Origin: Acetobacteraceae bacterium
Lineage (GTDB): Bacteria > Pseudomonadota > Alphaproteobacteria > Acetobacterales > Acetobacteraceae
DNA length: 54,810 bases
Reading direction: 5' to 3'
Assembly (NCBI GenBank): GCA_025352375.1
Contig: JANXTL010000209.1
Span: 1-54,810, forward strand
A model generated the notes under the pieces. It searched no databases. It was given only the letters and a program-made list of their open reading frames with translations, and was not told the DNA's origin. The position numbers and the translations under genes were made by a program. Positions 25,738-33,373 of this stretch are shown here, piece after piece (position 1 is the stretch's first letter; each line of letters starts with the position of its first letter).

Positions 25738-26583
25738 TCAGCTGGCCAGAACGGAGGCGAAGACCCGGTCCATGCGATCCCAAGCGAAATCTCGCAAGAG
25801 CTTGTCCAGTGCGGGGCCCATCCGCGTGAGGTTGGTGTAATGCCGTACCCGCGATTTCCAGCCGCAACCGGCGATACGCGGTTGCCCCGGATCGACTTCC
25901 CACGGATGAAAATAAAAAATACCCGGCCGTTGCTCGGTTTTATTCACCCGCTCCAGGCCTTGGTAATACAGCACAGTCGGCAGTAACCGGAAATATCCGC
26001 CGCCCGAACAGGGCCAGTTGCGCCCCAACGCGCGGACGGTTGTCATGGGAATTTCCCAGAGATCGCAACCCTCGGGATGGAAGGGCACGCGGGGCGCGTC
26101 CGGCATGCCGTACAAATCGTGTTGGATGGGATTGATGGAGGAGCTGTAGCGGTATCCCGCCGCCTGCAATTCCGCGAACGCCCAAAGATTGCGCGCGCCG
26201 ATGGAGAAGGTCGCGGCGCGGTAGCCGGTCACGGGCACGCCGCCGATATCCTCCAGCGTCAGGCGCGTCCTCGTTACATCGGCGCGGAACGCTGCCGGGT
26301 CCTGGGTGTCGGCACGAATATGCTCCCAGCCATGGCTGGCGAGTTCGTGCCCGGCGGCTACAATCCGCCGGACCATGCCGGGGTGGCGTGCGGCGACGCA
26401 GCCGAGGGTGAAGAAAGTCGCATGAACACCGGCGGCGTCGAACTGGCCGAGGATGCGGTCGACATTGGCCTCCACCCGGGATTCAAAGCCGTCCCAGTCG
26501 GCGCGGGAAACACAATGGGCGAAGGCCTGGACTTGATAATAGTCTTCGACGTCGACTGTCATCGCGTTCGTTAGGCCCGTCAT
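25738..26583 (-). CDS. XrtA-system polysaccharide deacetylase (NodB-like)
   Basis: A 281-residue carbohydrate esterase 4-type deacetylase expected to remove N-acetyl groups from the exopolysaccharide. Catalytic and metal motifs are visible: the Asp pair in TVDVEDYYQV (Asp11, Asp14), the His pair in HELASHGWEH and the Arg in GYRAATFSIG. The C-terminal FYFHPWEVDPGQPRI segment is typical of the XrtA-linked subfamily (TIGR03006). ATG 26583 overlaps the stop of the ATPase gene (ATGA); an inner ATG at 26562 (MTVDVEDYY) is the alternative start. No signal peptide is evident, so location may be cytoplasmic or export may use another route. Confidence 0.92.
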   Translation of the reverse strand: MTGLTNAMTVDVEDYYQVQAFAHCVSRADWDGFESRVEANVDRILGQFDAAGVHATFFTLGCVAARHPGMVRRIVAAGHELASHGWEHIRADTQDPAAFRADVTRTRLTLEDIGGVPVTGYRAATFSIGARNLWAFAELQAAGYRYSSSINPIQHDLYGMPDAPRVPFHPEGCDLWEIPMTTVRALGRNWPCSGGGYFRLLPTVLYYQGLERVNKTEQRPGIFYFHPWEVDPGQPRIAGCGWKSRVRHYTNLTRMGPALDKLLRDFAWDRMDRVFASVLAS

Positions 26584-27584
26584 TGCGGCACCTTGGGTTC
26601 CATGATGTCCAGAATCCGCTGGAGCATGCGCTCCTGTCGCACGGCACCATGTTCAAGCAGCATGATCCGGCCGGCCAGTGCATCGAATTCTCGCGACGGC
26701 GCCCCCCCCGGCGCGGCGAACACGGACGCGGGGGCCGGGTCAGGTTCGGGCATTGCCAGGCCCCCGGCACCAAGGTCTGCGTTCAACTCGTCGGCCGTGG
26801 TGTTCACCATCTCGGCGGTGATTGTATGGGTATCCTCCAGCGAGCCGAGCAGCAGCACGCGCGAACACAGCGTGTTGATCCGGCGTGGAATCCCGCCGCT
26901 CTGGCTATGGATCGCGCTGAAGGCGTCGGGTTCCCAGGCGGGATCGTTCTTCCAGCCGACAAGCCGCAACCGGTGTTCGATGTAGCTGCGGGTTTCGGAT
27001 TCCGAGAGCGGCCCGAGATGGTAGGATGCCAGCACGCGTTGCCGCAATTGATCGGCGTCGCGCGCGGCCAGCATCGGCCGGAACTGCGGCTGCCCGAGCA
27101 GGATGGTCTGTACCGAGGCTTTGCCGTCCACGGTGATGTTGGACAGCATCCTTAACTCTTCCAGGGCGATCAGCGGCAGGTTCTGAACCTCATCGACCAA
27201 CAGCAGCAGGCGCCGCCCGTGCTTGCGGTGTTCGCGCACGATTTGCTCGTAGCGGATCAGCAGAGTCGCCTTGTCGGACCCGATATCGGCTTCCAGACCG
27301 AAACCAGCCATGGCCAGGCGCAGCAGATCGTCACCTGACACGCGGGTGGTGACAACGCGCGACATGACGTAGGTGTTGCGGTCGAGCTGGGTCCAGAGTT
27401 GCTCCACCAGCGTCGTTTTTCCGGCGCCGACTTCGCCGGTGATGACGACGAAACCTTCTTCCTGCGACAGGCCATAGACCAGATGCGCGATCGCCCTGCT
27501 GTGTCCGCTGGAGCCGAAGAAGAAACGGCGATCCGGCGTCAGCAGGAAAGGTATCCCGGTCAGATGATAGAATTTTTCGTACAC
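26580..27584 (-). CDS. XrtA-associated AAA ATPase (TIGR03015-like)
   Basis: A 334-residue ATPase of the ExeA/GspA-like AAA group that is a constant member of exosortase A exopolysaccharide loci. It starts MYEKFYHLTGIPFLLTPDRRFFFGS, has the Walker A motif GEVGAGKTTLVEQL (Lys56), Walker B LLLLVDEVQNL and a sensor region SGGIPRRINTLCSRVLLLG. The C-terminal tail of about 70 residues (PEPDPAPASVFAAPGG onward) is low-complexity followed by a short helix. It is thought to help assembly or energise export, but its exact role is not established. Nine bases separate it from the upstream outer-membrane protein gene. Confidence 0.93.
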   Translation of the reverse strand: MYEKFYHLTGIPFLLTPDRRFFFGSSGHSRAIAHLVYGLSQEEGFVVITGEVGAGKTTLVEQLWTQLDRNTYVMSRVVTTRVSGDDLLRLAMAGFGLEADIGSDKATLLIRYEQIVREHRKHGRRLLLLVDEVQNLPLIALEELRMLSNITVDGKASVQTILLGQPQFRPMLAARDADQLRQRVLASYHLGPLSESETRSYIEHRLRLVGWKNDPAWEPDAFSAIHSQSGGIPRRINTLCSRVLLLGSLEDTHTITAEMVNTTADELNADLGAGGLAMPEPDPAPASVFAAPGGAPSREFDALAGRIMLLEHGAVRQERMLQRILDIMEPKVPQ

Positions 27585-27593
27585 GATGGCCTG

Positions 27594-29342
27594 TCAGAAT
27601 TGCTTTGTAACGCCGAGGACGAAGATATCTTCATAGAGGTCGAAGAAAGTATTCTGGGACGTCGATTTAAAATAGCTGTAACGGGCCGAGGCCGAGACGC
27701 TTTCCGTCAGATTATAGGTCAGACTGGTATTGAACGCGACGCTCCGGCTGCTTCCCGTAATGCCCCCGCTGTTGGTGTTAAAGGATGCCGAGGTAGACAG
27801 GCGCATGTCGGGGCGCAGGTCGTGGATCCATTGGAGAACGAGCCCGGTCGACTGGCCGGATGTTTGCGAGGCCGTGGTTCCGCCGGCCGAGCTTTGAGTG
27901 GAAGCGTTCAACGTCAGACCGATGGTGTCCCGGTTCAGCTGGGTGGTGGCCGTGGCGGTCAGGGTTTTGAAATGGAAGACCCCGGACTGAAGGGGCGCTG
28001 CGTTTGTAGACCCAAATAGCTGCCCGCCCGTTTGTCCGTTAACGAACGATCCGTTCGCGCCGACGACGCCCTGGTTCAATTGATTTTGCAGGTTTTCAAG
28101 CTGGGTGCCGAGCGTGTCGCTATAGCTCGCCGAGATCGTCGTGCGGGGTGTCACTTGCACGTGACCGTTGAAGCTGAGCGATTGGGACCCCAGCTGCCGG
28201 CCGTAGCTGATCGTGATCTCACTGCGGGAATTGGGCGTGTAGGTTGTGCCGAACGACCATGTAATATCGTCGATCGGTTTAATGTTGGAGCCGCTGTAAA
28301 CGATTTTCTCATGCCCGACCGAGACTGTCACCTTCAGCTTATGGCTGACGGCGTAACTGAGATCGTTGGAGATTATTTGCCGGTTCGATGCCAACGAATT
28401 GTTGCCGGCGGTGACCGAACCAAACGCGTTGATCTGTCCCGAACCGTTGCTCTGGCTGAAATCCAGGTTGATCGTATCCTGGAAATCGTTCAGAAAATTG
28501 CCTGTTTTGAATTGAGCGTTCCATTCCGAGGTCATGAACCGTTGTGTGGCCGCGCCAGTTGGGAAGGGCGCCAGCTGGATCCCCTTTACAGGGCTGCTCT
28601 GCGACATGTTGAACGAATAGCCGATCCTGGCGGTGCCAATATCCCCAAATCGCTTCACGAGGTACGGAGAAATACCGATACTGGCGGTTTGCACGGTATT
28701 CTGCAGGCTGTTGCCGGTAAGCCCGCCGCCCCCGAGCCCGGTCGTCGATCCCGCTGTGAACCCGCCACCGTTCGCTGCACCGATGGTGCCGCCGGCGCCC
28801 GCCGCGCCGCGCAACGATTGGACCCCGGACAGCGCCCGGATGTCGATGAAGGCAAACTCCTCGATTGCCGTGATTGTCGCGGTACCATTCAATTGCTGAT
28901 TGAGGGCATTCTGCGACGGGGTTCGGGCGTTCACGATCAGCACAGGCGCGTAGTCGAGGCGAACCACCGTTCGCTGGGTTTGTCCCGCGATCGAGATGCC
29001 TGGCGATACTATGGTTGTCAGGTCCCAGCGCATCGGGCTGTGGACCTGTAAGACGTTGTCGGTCAGCGTTTCCTGGATCGTCAGCCGGGGACTGATGCTC
29101 CAACCGCCGCCGCCGTTACCGGCTATGGGCAGGCCATTCGATATTTGTAGCTGGTGCGTCAGGTCTTGGGCGTCGGGTGCCGACAGTGCCGACGTCGCGC
29201 TGGCGGCACCTTGGTTGGTCGCGTCGATGAATGGGAAAGCGAGAGCCGGCCCAGCCAAGAACGAGAGGGCGATCGCCCCCGCCCACAGCGGAATCCGGGC
29301 CGGGCGCTCGCTCCCGCTGCTGTGTGTTGGGTCAGTGCCCAT
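27594..29342 (-). CDS. XrtA-locus outer-membrane beta-barrel protein (TIGR03016-like)
   Basis: A 582-residue probable outer-membrane protein. It has an N-terminal hydrophobic export signal (LWAGAIALSFLAGPALAFPFID), a glycine-rich part near residue 170-195 (GAAGAGGTIGAANGGGFTAGSTTGLGGG), and a long stretch of alternating polar/hydrophobic strands (ITISYGRQLGSQSLSFNGHVQV, RLSTSASFNTNSGGITGSSR). It ends with an aromatic C-terminus (ILGVTKQF-like ending FVLGVTKQF) typical of barrel proteins recognised by BAM. Such proteins replace other export porins in PEP-CTERM exopolysaccharide loci; a role in polymer passage across the outer membrane is inferred. It lies between the tyrosine kinase and ATPase genes on the same strand. 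Confidence 0.88.
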   Translation of the reverse strand: MGTDPTHSSGSERPARIPLWAGAIALSFLAGPALAFPFIDATNQGAASATSALSAPDAQDLTHQLQISNGLPIAGNGGGGWSISPRLTIQETLTDNVLQVHSPMRWDLTTIVSPGISIAGQTQRTVVRLDYAPVLIVNARTPSQNALNQQLNGTATITAIEEFAFIDIRALSGVQSLRGAAGAGGTIGAANGGGFTAGSTTGLGGGGLTGNSLQNTVQTASIGISPYLVKRFGDIGTARIGYSFNMSQSSPVKGIQLAPFPTGAATQRFMTSEWNAQFKTGNFLNDFQDTINLDFSQSNGSGQINAFGSVTAGNNSLASNRQIISNDLSYAVSHKLKVTVSVGHEKIVYSGSNIKPIDDITWSFGTTYTPNSRSEITISYGRQLGSQSLSFNGHVQVTPRTTISASYSDTLGTQLENLQNQLNQGVVGANGSFVNGQTGGQLFGSTNAAPLQSGVFHFKTLTATATTQLNRDTIGLTLNASTQSSAGGTTASQTSGQSTGLVLQWIHDLRPDMRLSTSASFNTNSGGITGSSRSVAFNTSLTYNLTESVSASARYSYFKSTSQNTFFDLYEDIFVLGVTKQF

Positions 29343-29368
29343 TATCTGCGGTCCCGCCCACGCGCCCG

Positions 29369-30517
29369 TCAGGACGAATAATAGGACGAGTAGGCACCAA
29401 ACGTGTACCGCGACGAGATCTGCTGCTTGTTCAGAACCATCGTGATCGTTTGGCAGGCCTGGATCAGATCCAGCGACGCCTCCACCTCGTCCCGCTGGGT
29501 GCGGTCGGCTTCGACCACGAACAGGATTTGCCCGACGACCGGCGCGAGCACCGCCGGGTCGCTGGTGGAAAGGCAGGGCGGTGCATCGAGGATCAGCAGC
29601 CGGTCGGCGTAGCGCCGGCCCAGGCTTTGAATCAAGCGCGTCATTTCCTTGGTTGAGAACAGCTCCGCGCTGCGTTCGCGTTCGCGACCCACCGGAAGGA
29701 TCGACAGGCGTTCGATCGGGGTCTTCACGATCAGCGGCGCGGGGTCGAGTTTGGGATTCGCCACAAGGTCCAGAAGTCCGCGCGACTCCGCGAGACCCAG
29801 AGAATAGCAGAAGGAGTCGCGCTTGGAGTCAGCGTCGACCAGCAGCACGTGGTGATCGCCCTGGCGTGCGATACTGCCGGCGAGGTTGACGGAGGTGAAG
29901 CTTTTACCCTCCCCAGGGCGGGCGCTGGTCACCATCAGCAGGTTCGAAAACCCAGGATCGGATCCGGGCCCGAATGCGGTTCGGAGGATCTGCCGTTGCA
30001 CCAGCCGGAATTCTTCGGAAATCCGGCTGCGTGTGCGCGACCAGTCCACCATGCCGCCACGTTCGAGAGCGACGGCGTCCACGGCGCTGCGGCCTTGCAG
30101 CAGGTCGGCGTTGGACAGCATGTCGGGTTGCAGCGGATCGCGGGCGAGTATCGACGGTGCCGCCAGCCGGACGGGCGCATCGGCGGGTGGAACCCTGCGG
30201 GGCCGCGCTTCCACGACGTTGGAGGCGGCGAAATCGGTCGGTTGCGCCTGTCGCATCGCAATCGGTGGGGCCAGTTTCATGGCGCCGCCAGGGGATGTCG
30301 CGACGTCCGGTCGCGGCGCGAACAAGGTCGACCGGTTTGGCCGAGACGGCCGCGCGGCGGGTGCTGGCATGAGCGCCGGCATGGGCTCTGGCTCAAATGC
30401 GGCGCTGACCGGCTGTTCAGGATCGAGCAGGTGCGCCGCTGAACCTTCCAAAGAACCGGATTGCAGCAGTTTCTCTGCCACCCGTTCGACCAGATGGGAT
30501 GCCTTGGGTCTGAGCAT
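29369..30517 (-). CDS. XrtA-associated bacterial tyrosine autokinase
   Basis: A 382-residue BY-kinase (EpsG/CapB-like) that controls polysaccharide chain length by cycles of autophosphorylation, working with the adjacent chain-length protein. After a low-complexity, Pro/Ala-rich N-terminal 120 residues comes the kinase domain: Walker A SARPGEGKSFTSVNLA (about 198-213), Walker A' VLLVDADSKRDS and Walker B LLILDAPP. The C-terminus is a tyrosine cluster (RYTFGAYSSYYSS), the expected autophosphorylation site. The gene starts directly at the stop of the chain-length gene, matching the split two-protein organisation. Confidence 0.94.
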   Translation of the reverse strand: MLRPKASHLVERVAEKLLQSGSLEGSAAHLLDPEQPVSAAFEPEPMPALMPAPAARPSRPNRSTLFAPRPDVATSPGGAMKLAPPIAMRQAQPTDFAASNVVEARPRRVPPADAPVRLAAPSILARDPLQPDMLSNADLLQGRSAVDAVALERGGMVDWSRTRSRISEEFRLVQRQILRTAFGPGSDPGFSNLLMVTSARPGEGKSFTSVNLAGSIARQGDHHVLLVDADSKRDSFCYSLGLAESRGLLDLVANPKLDPAPLIVKTPIERLSILPVGRERERSAELFSTKEMTRLIQSLGRRYADRLLILDAPPCLSTSDPAVLAPVVGQILFVVEADRTQRDEVEASLDLIQACQTITMVLNKQQISSRYTFGAYSSYYSS

Positions 30518-32125
30518 TCAGATGAGCGCCGTCTTGCGAAGGATGATAATCATCAACACGCCGTATGTGCCCACCAGGACCGCGACGGCGAAACCGAACC
30601 GTAGCACGGTCATGAGCCGCTGTCGCAGAGGTGCCATACCCAGTACCGAAATCCCGCCTAATACTGGAAGGCCGAGCCCACGGAGATCGTCGACGGTGGA
30701 GAAGGACCGGTCCATCTGGCCAAACAGCAGCGTGACACCGACCCCTGCCGCCATGCCGGCGAACAGGACGCCGGTAATCAGCAGCATGCGATTGGGCGCG
30801 GCCGGAAGATGCGGGATTTCCGGCGGGTCGATCACCTGCAGCTTGATCTTATCGGCCTGGGTATCGGCCGCCTGGGCGATGTTGGCGGACTGCAAACGGG
30901 ACAACAATTCTTCGTAGTTTCTCCGCTTTACGTTGTAATCGCGGTCCATATTCTGATACTCGGCCAAAAGGCCGGGCTGCTCGCGCTGCATCTTCTCAAG
31001 CTTGTCCCGATATCGGATGGCATCGTCGCGCTGGCGTTGCAGCGATACGATTTGGGTGTCCGCTTCGATCAGTTTAACCTTGAGCTGGTCGTAGACCGGG
31101 TTTGGAACCGACCGCCTAAGCTGGTTCGGGTCGGTCGGTGCGGGTGTATTTGTCGTCACCGCGACAGCCGCGGCTGCTGCCGTCGCTTTGGCAGCCGCTG
31201 CGGTTCGGGCTTCCTCGCCGCGAAGAGACGCGATCAGCTTGCGTTGGGCGACGACGTCGGGGTGAATTTCCGTATCCTTCAGGAGCAATGCGCGCAACTG
31301 ATCTTCGGCCTCCACGAGGGGCGTTCGGGGGATCGGCACGCCAGGTCCGCGCTGGTTCGGGAGAAAACCGGCAATCCCCGACTCAACCACCAGCATTGAG
31401 GGCGTGTTTTCGACTTCCTGCTTTAAGGCGTCGCGGCTCACCATCGCGTCTTGCAGCTTGCCATCCAGCGCCGAAGCCGTCGCTCGCGCCCCTTCGAGAG
31501 CGGGGACGTTGGGGTTGCTTTCGTTCGGCAGGATATCGACATAGCGCGCTCGGAATTCCGCTCGGCGTTTTTCCGCCCCGCGTAAATCCTGTTCAAAGGA
31601 CGCGATCTGCCGTTCCAGGAACCGCCTCGCGTTTTCCATGTCGGTCCGATTGCTGCCGGTCGCGCTTTCCATGAAAATCGTCAGCAGGGTCTGCACCACA
31701 TCGTGGGCGACCTTCGGGCTCTTGTCCCGGTAGGTGATGGTGAACAGGTTCTTGGTTTGCGGCACGACCTTAATTTCCGCGGCGAGGCGGGTCATCAAAC
31801 GTTCACGATCCGATTGCCCGTTCAGCGTGAGATCGAGGTCGGTCTTTGAAATAAGCTTTTCCAGATTGGGCCGGCTGAGCAGGGTGCGCTGCAAGATCTC
31901 CAACTGTGTCGTCAGTGCGGAGTCCGCGGCGATGCCCCGCAACAACGGCGTCAGGATGGCGTCGGCATCGACGAACATTCGCGCGCCGGATTCGTAGGAG
32001 TTCGGGATGCTATAAACGCCCGCCCAACCGGCGCCGCAGGCCAGCCACGCGACAATCACGCCGCTCCACCGGCGGCGCCATGCGGCCCGCAGATACTGCG
32101 AAACAAGGTTGCGAAGCGAGTCCAT
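30518..32125 (-). CDS. XrtA-system polysaccharide chain-length determinant (Wzz-like)
   Basis: A 535-residue polysaccharide co-polymerase of the inner membrane. It has an N-terminal membrane segment (WSGVIVAWLACGAGWAGVYSI), a large periplasmic coiled-coil region (for example RFLERQIASFEQDLRGAEKRRAEF and QRQRDDAIRYRDKLEKMQREQ), a Wzz-type proline-rich IDPPEIPHLPAAPNR before the second membrane segment (LLITGVLFAGMAAGVGVTLLFG) and a third hydrophobic stretch at the C-terminus (FGFAVAVLVGTYGVLMIII). It regulates polymer length together with the downstream tyrosine kinase. Fifteen bases separate it from the upstream export lipoprotein gene. Confidence 0.94.
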   Translation of the reverse strand: MDSLRNLVSQYLRAAWRRRWSGVIVAWLACGAGWAGVYSIPNSYESGARMFVDADAILTPLLRGIAADSALTTQLEILQRTLLSRPNLEKLISKTDLDLTLNGQSDRERLMTRLAAEIKVVPQTKNLFTITYRDKSPKVAHDVVQTLLTIFMESATGSNRTDMENARRFLERQIASFEQDLRGAEKRRAEFRARYVDILPNESNPNVPALEGARATASALDGKLQDAMVSRDALKQEVENTPSMLVVESGIAGFLPNQRGPGVPIPRTPLVEAEDQLRALLLKDTEIHPDVVAQRKLIASLRGEEARTAAAAKATAAAAAVAVTTNTPAPTDPNQLRRSVPNPVYDQLKVKLIEADTQIVSLQRQRDDAIRYRDKLEKMQREQPGLLAEYQNMDRDYNVKRRNYEELLSRLQSANIAQAADTQADKIKLQVIDPPEIPHLPAAPNRMLLITGVLFAGMAAGVGVTLLFGQMDRSFSTVDDLRGLGLPVLGGISVLGMAPLRQRLMTVLRFGFAVAVLVGTYGVLMIIILRKTALI

Positions 32126-32140
32126 GGGCGTCCGGCCTTC

Positions 32141-32827
32141 TTAGAACCAGGATTGCGGAATGATAAGCGTATCCCCGGGTGCCATTTCAAGATTTTGGCT
32201 GATATCGCCGTCCTTGATCAGATCGTTGATCCGTACGCGGATGGAAAGTTCTTTACCATCGGGCAAAGTCCGAACGATGAGCGAGCGGTTGCCGGAGGCG
32301 TATTTGGTCAGGCCTTTGATCGCGATCATGACGTCGAGCAACGACATGTGGTCGCGGTAGGGGATCGCGATGGGGTCCGTAGCCTCCCCGATCACGCGCA
32401 CCTGCCGGTCGGGTGGCCCGATGAAGCCGCGAACGATAACGGTGACATTAGGTTCTTGGATGTATTTTTTCAGCCTCTCTTCGATCTCGCGCGCCAGAGT
32501 GGTTGGCGTTTTGCCGGCGGCGACGATATCTTCGATCAGCGGGGTGGAAATCCGGCCGTCCGGCCGCACCGCGACCGAAGCCTCGCTGAGATCGGGGTTG
32601 CGATACACGAAGATGCTGAGTGAGTCCCCCGAGCCGATCACGTAATCGTCGGCTTTCTTCACGGGCGACACTTTTCCGAGCGAGCTGGCATCGACGATGC
32701 GGCCGCCGTTGGGCGCGGTGTCGGAACAACCGGCGGTGAACAACGGAAGCGGGAGACACGCCAACAATACGACGCGAATCAGCCGAACGAGCGCCTGTCG
32801 GGCCGGGCAGGGAGCAAGAATTATCAC
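32141..32827 (-). CDS. XrtA-system polysaccharide export lipoprotein (Wza-like)
   Basis: A 228-residue outer-membrane lipoprotein of the polysaccharide export family. From GTG 32827 (read MIILAPCPARQ) it has a hydrophobic signal sequence and a lipobox FTAGC with the lipidated Cys34, followed by the export domain DYVIGSGDSLSIFVYRNPDLSEASVAVRPDGRIS and a SLBB region (VRVIGEATDPIAIPYRDHMSLLDVMIAIKGL). GTG 32827 was chosen because upstream in-frame codons run through the tRNA gene at 32885-32958; a GGAG lies about 13 bases upstream. It is the first gene of the nine-gene minus-strand exopolysaccharide operon. Confidence 0.92.
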   Translation of the reverse strand: MIILAPCPARQALVRLIRVVLLACLPLPLFTAGCSDTAPNGGRIVDASSLGKVSPVKKADDYVIGSGDSLSIFVYRNPDLSEASVAVRPDGRISTPLIEDIVAAGKTPTTLAREIEERLKKYIQEPNVTVIVRGFIGPPDRQVRVIGEATDPIAIPYRDHMSLLDVMIAIKGLTKYASGNRSLIVRTLPDGKELSIRVRINDLIKDGDISQNLEMAPGDTLIIPQSWF

Positions 32828-32884
32828 GTTCAGATCAACTCCAGCAAGATCATGAGCAGCACAATAGTCATCGTCGGCGTATTT

Positions 32885-32958
32885 TGGTAGGCGCGGAAGG
32901 AATCGAACCCCCTCATCTGCCATGTGATAGCAGTGCTCTGCCAATGAGCTACACGCCT
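32885..32958 (-). tRNA. tRNA-Val (anticodon CAC)
   Basis: The minus strand folds into a complete 74-base cloverleaf with encoded CCA. Acceptor AGGCGTG pairs with CGCGCCT (one G-U), D-arm GCTC/GAGC with ATTGGCA, anticodon stem CTGCT/GGCAG with loop ATCACAT (CAC at positions 34-36, T33, A37), a 4-base variable region, and T-arm with TTCGATT. The T-stem has two G-U pairs and the acceptor starts with A-U, so it is slightly atypical. It lies 57 bases upstream of the export lipoprotein gene on the same strand. Confidence 0.85.
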
Positions 32959-33169
32959 CCTGTCCCCAAGATGTGCCGGTACTCCGGCAGGGACCGGAGG
33001 GCAGCGTTTTTCGCGCAAGGACGCTTATAGCCGCATCGTCGGGCCGTTTCAACCGATGGGTGCGCCGCTATCCCTAAGATTTTGCACTATTCTGTCGAGA
33101 AAATAAACATTAAGACATCAATGTCGCTTTTTTTGTATGGTTTTGTCGGTCGCCAGGAGGCCGGCAATC

Positions 33170-33343
33170 ATGGTATCGTCCCGAACGCCAGCCATACAGC
33201 CAAAGGTAGCCTGGGATAACGTGGGGGAGGGGATGACGCACGTGCCGCCACATCGTGACCTGAAAGATATGGCATCTCGGGCTGCCCGGGGGGCGTCGCT
33301 GGTGTCGGACCTGCTGCACCGTGCGATCGGCGCACCGGCATGA
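33170..33343 (+). CDS. Possible small ORF (57 residues) upstream of prsK
   Basis: An ATG at 33170 is preceded by a strong AGGAGG (33155-33160) at nine bases and opens a 57-residue frame beginning MVSSRTPAIQPKVAWDNVGEG and ending LLHRAIGAPA. I do not recognise the product; it has a basic/amphipathic C-terminal half (DLKDMASRAARGASLVSDLLHRAIG). It lies in the roughly 415-base divergent region between the tRNA and prsK, 30 bases before prsK and on the same strand, so it could be a leader peptide or a small cotranscribed protein. The upstream part (32959-33169) contains an AT-rich stretch around 33080-33135 that is the likely promoter area. Coding status is uncertain. Confidence 0.4.
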   Translation: MVSSRTPAIQPKVAWDNVGEGMTHVPPHRDLKDMASRAARGASLVSDLLHRAIGAPA

Positions 33344-33373
33344 CCGACCGTCGCGGCTGTTAGGATCGGGATC

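Noticed and set aside
32828-33052. N-terminal extension of the export lipoprotein frame to 33052
   Set aside because: It reads through the tRNA gene and would bury the lipoprotein signal peptide; GTG 32827 places the signal at the N-terminus.
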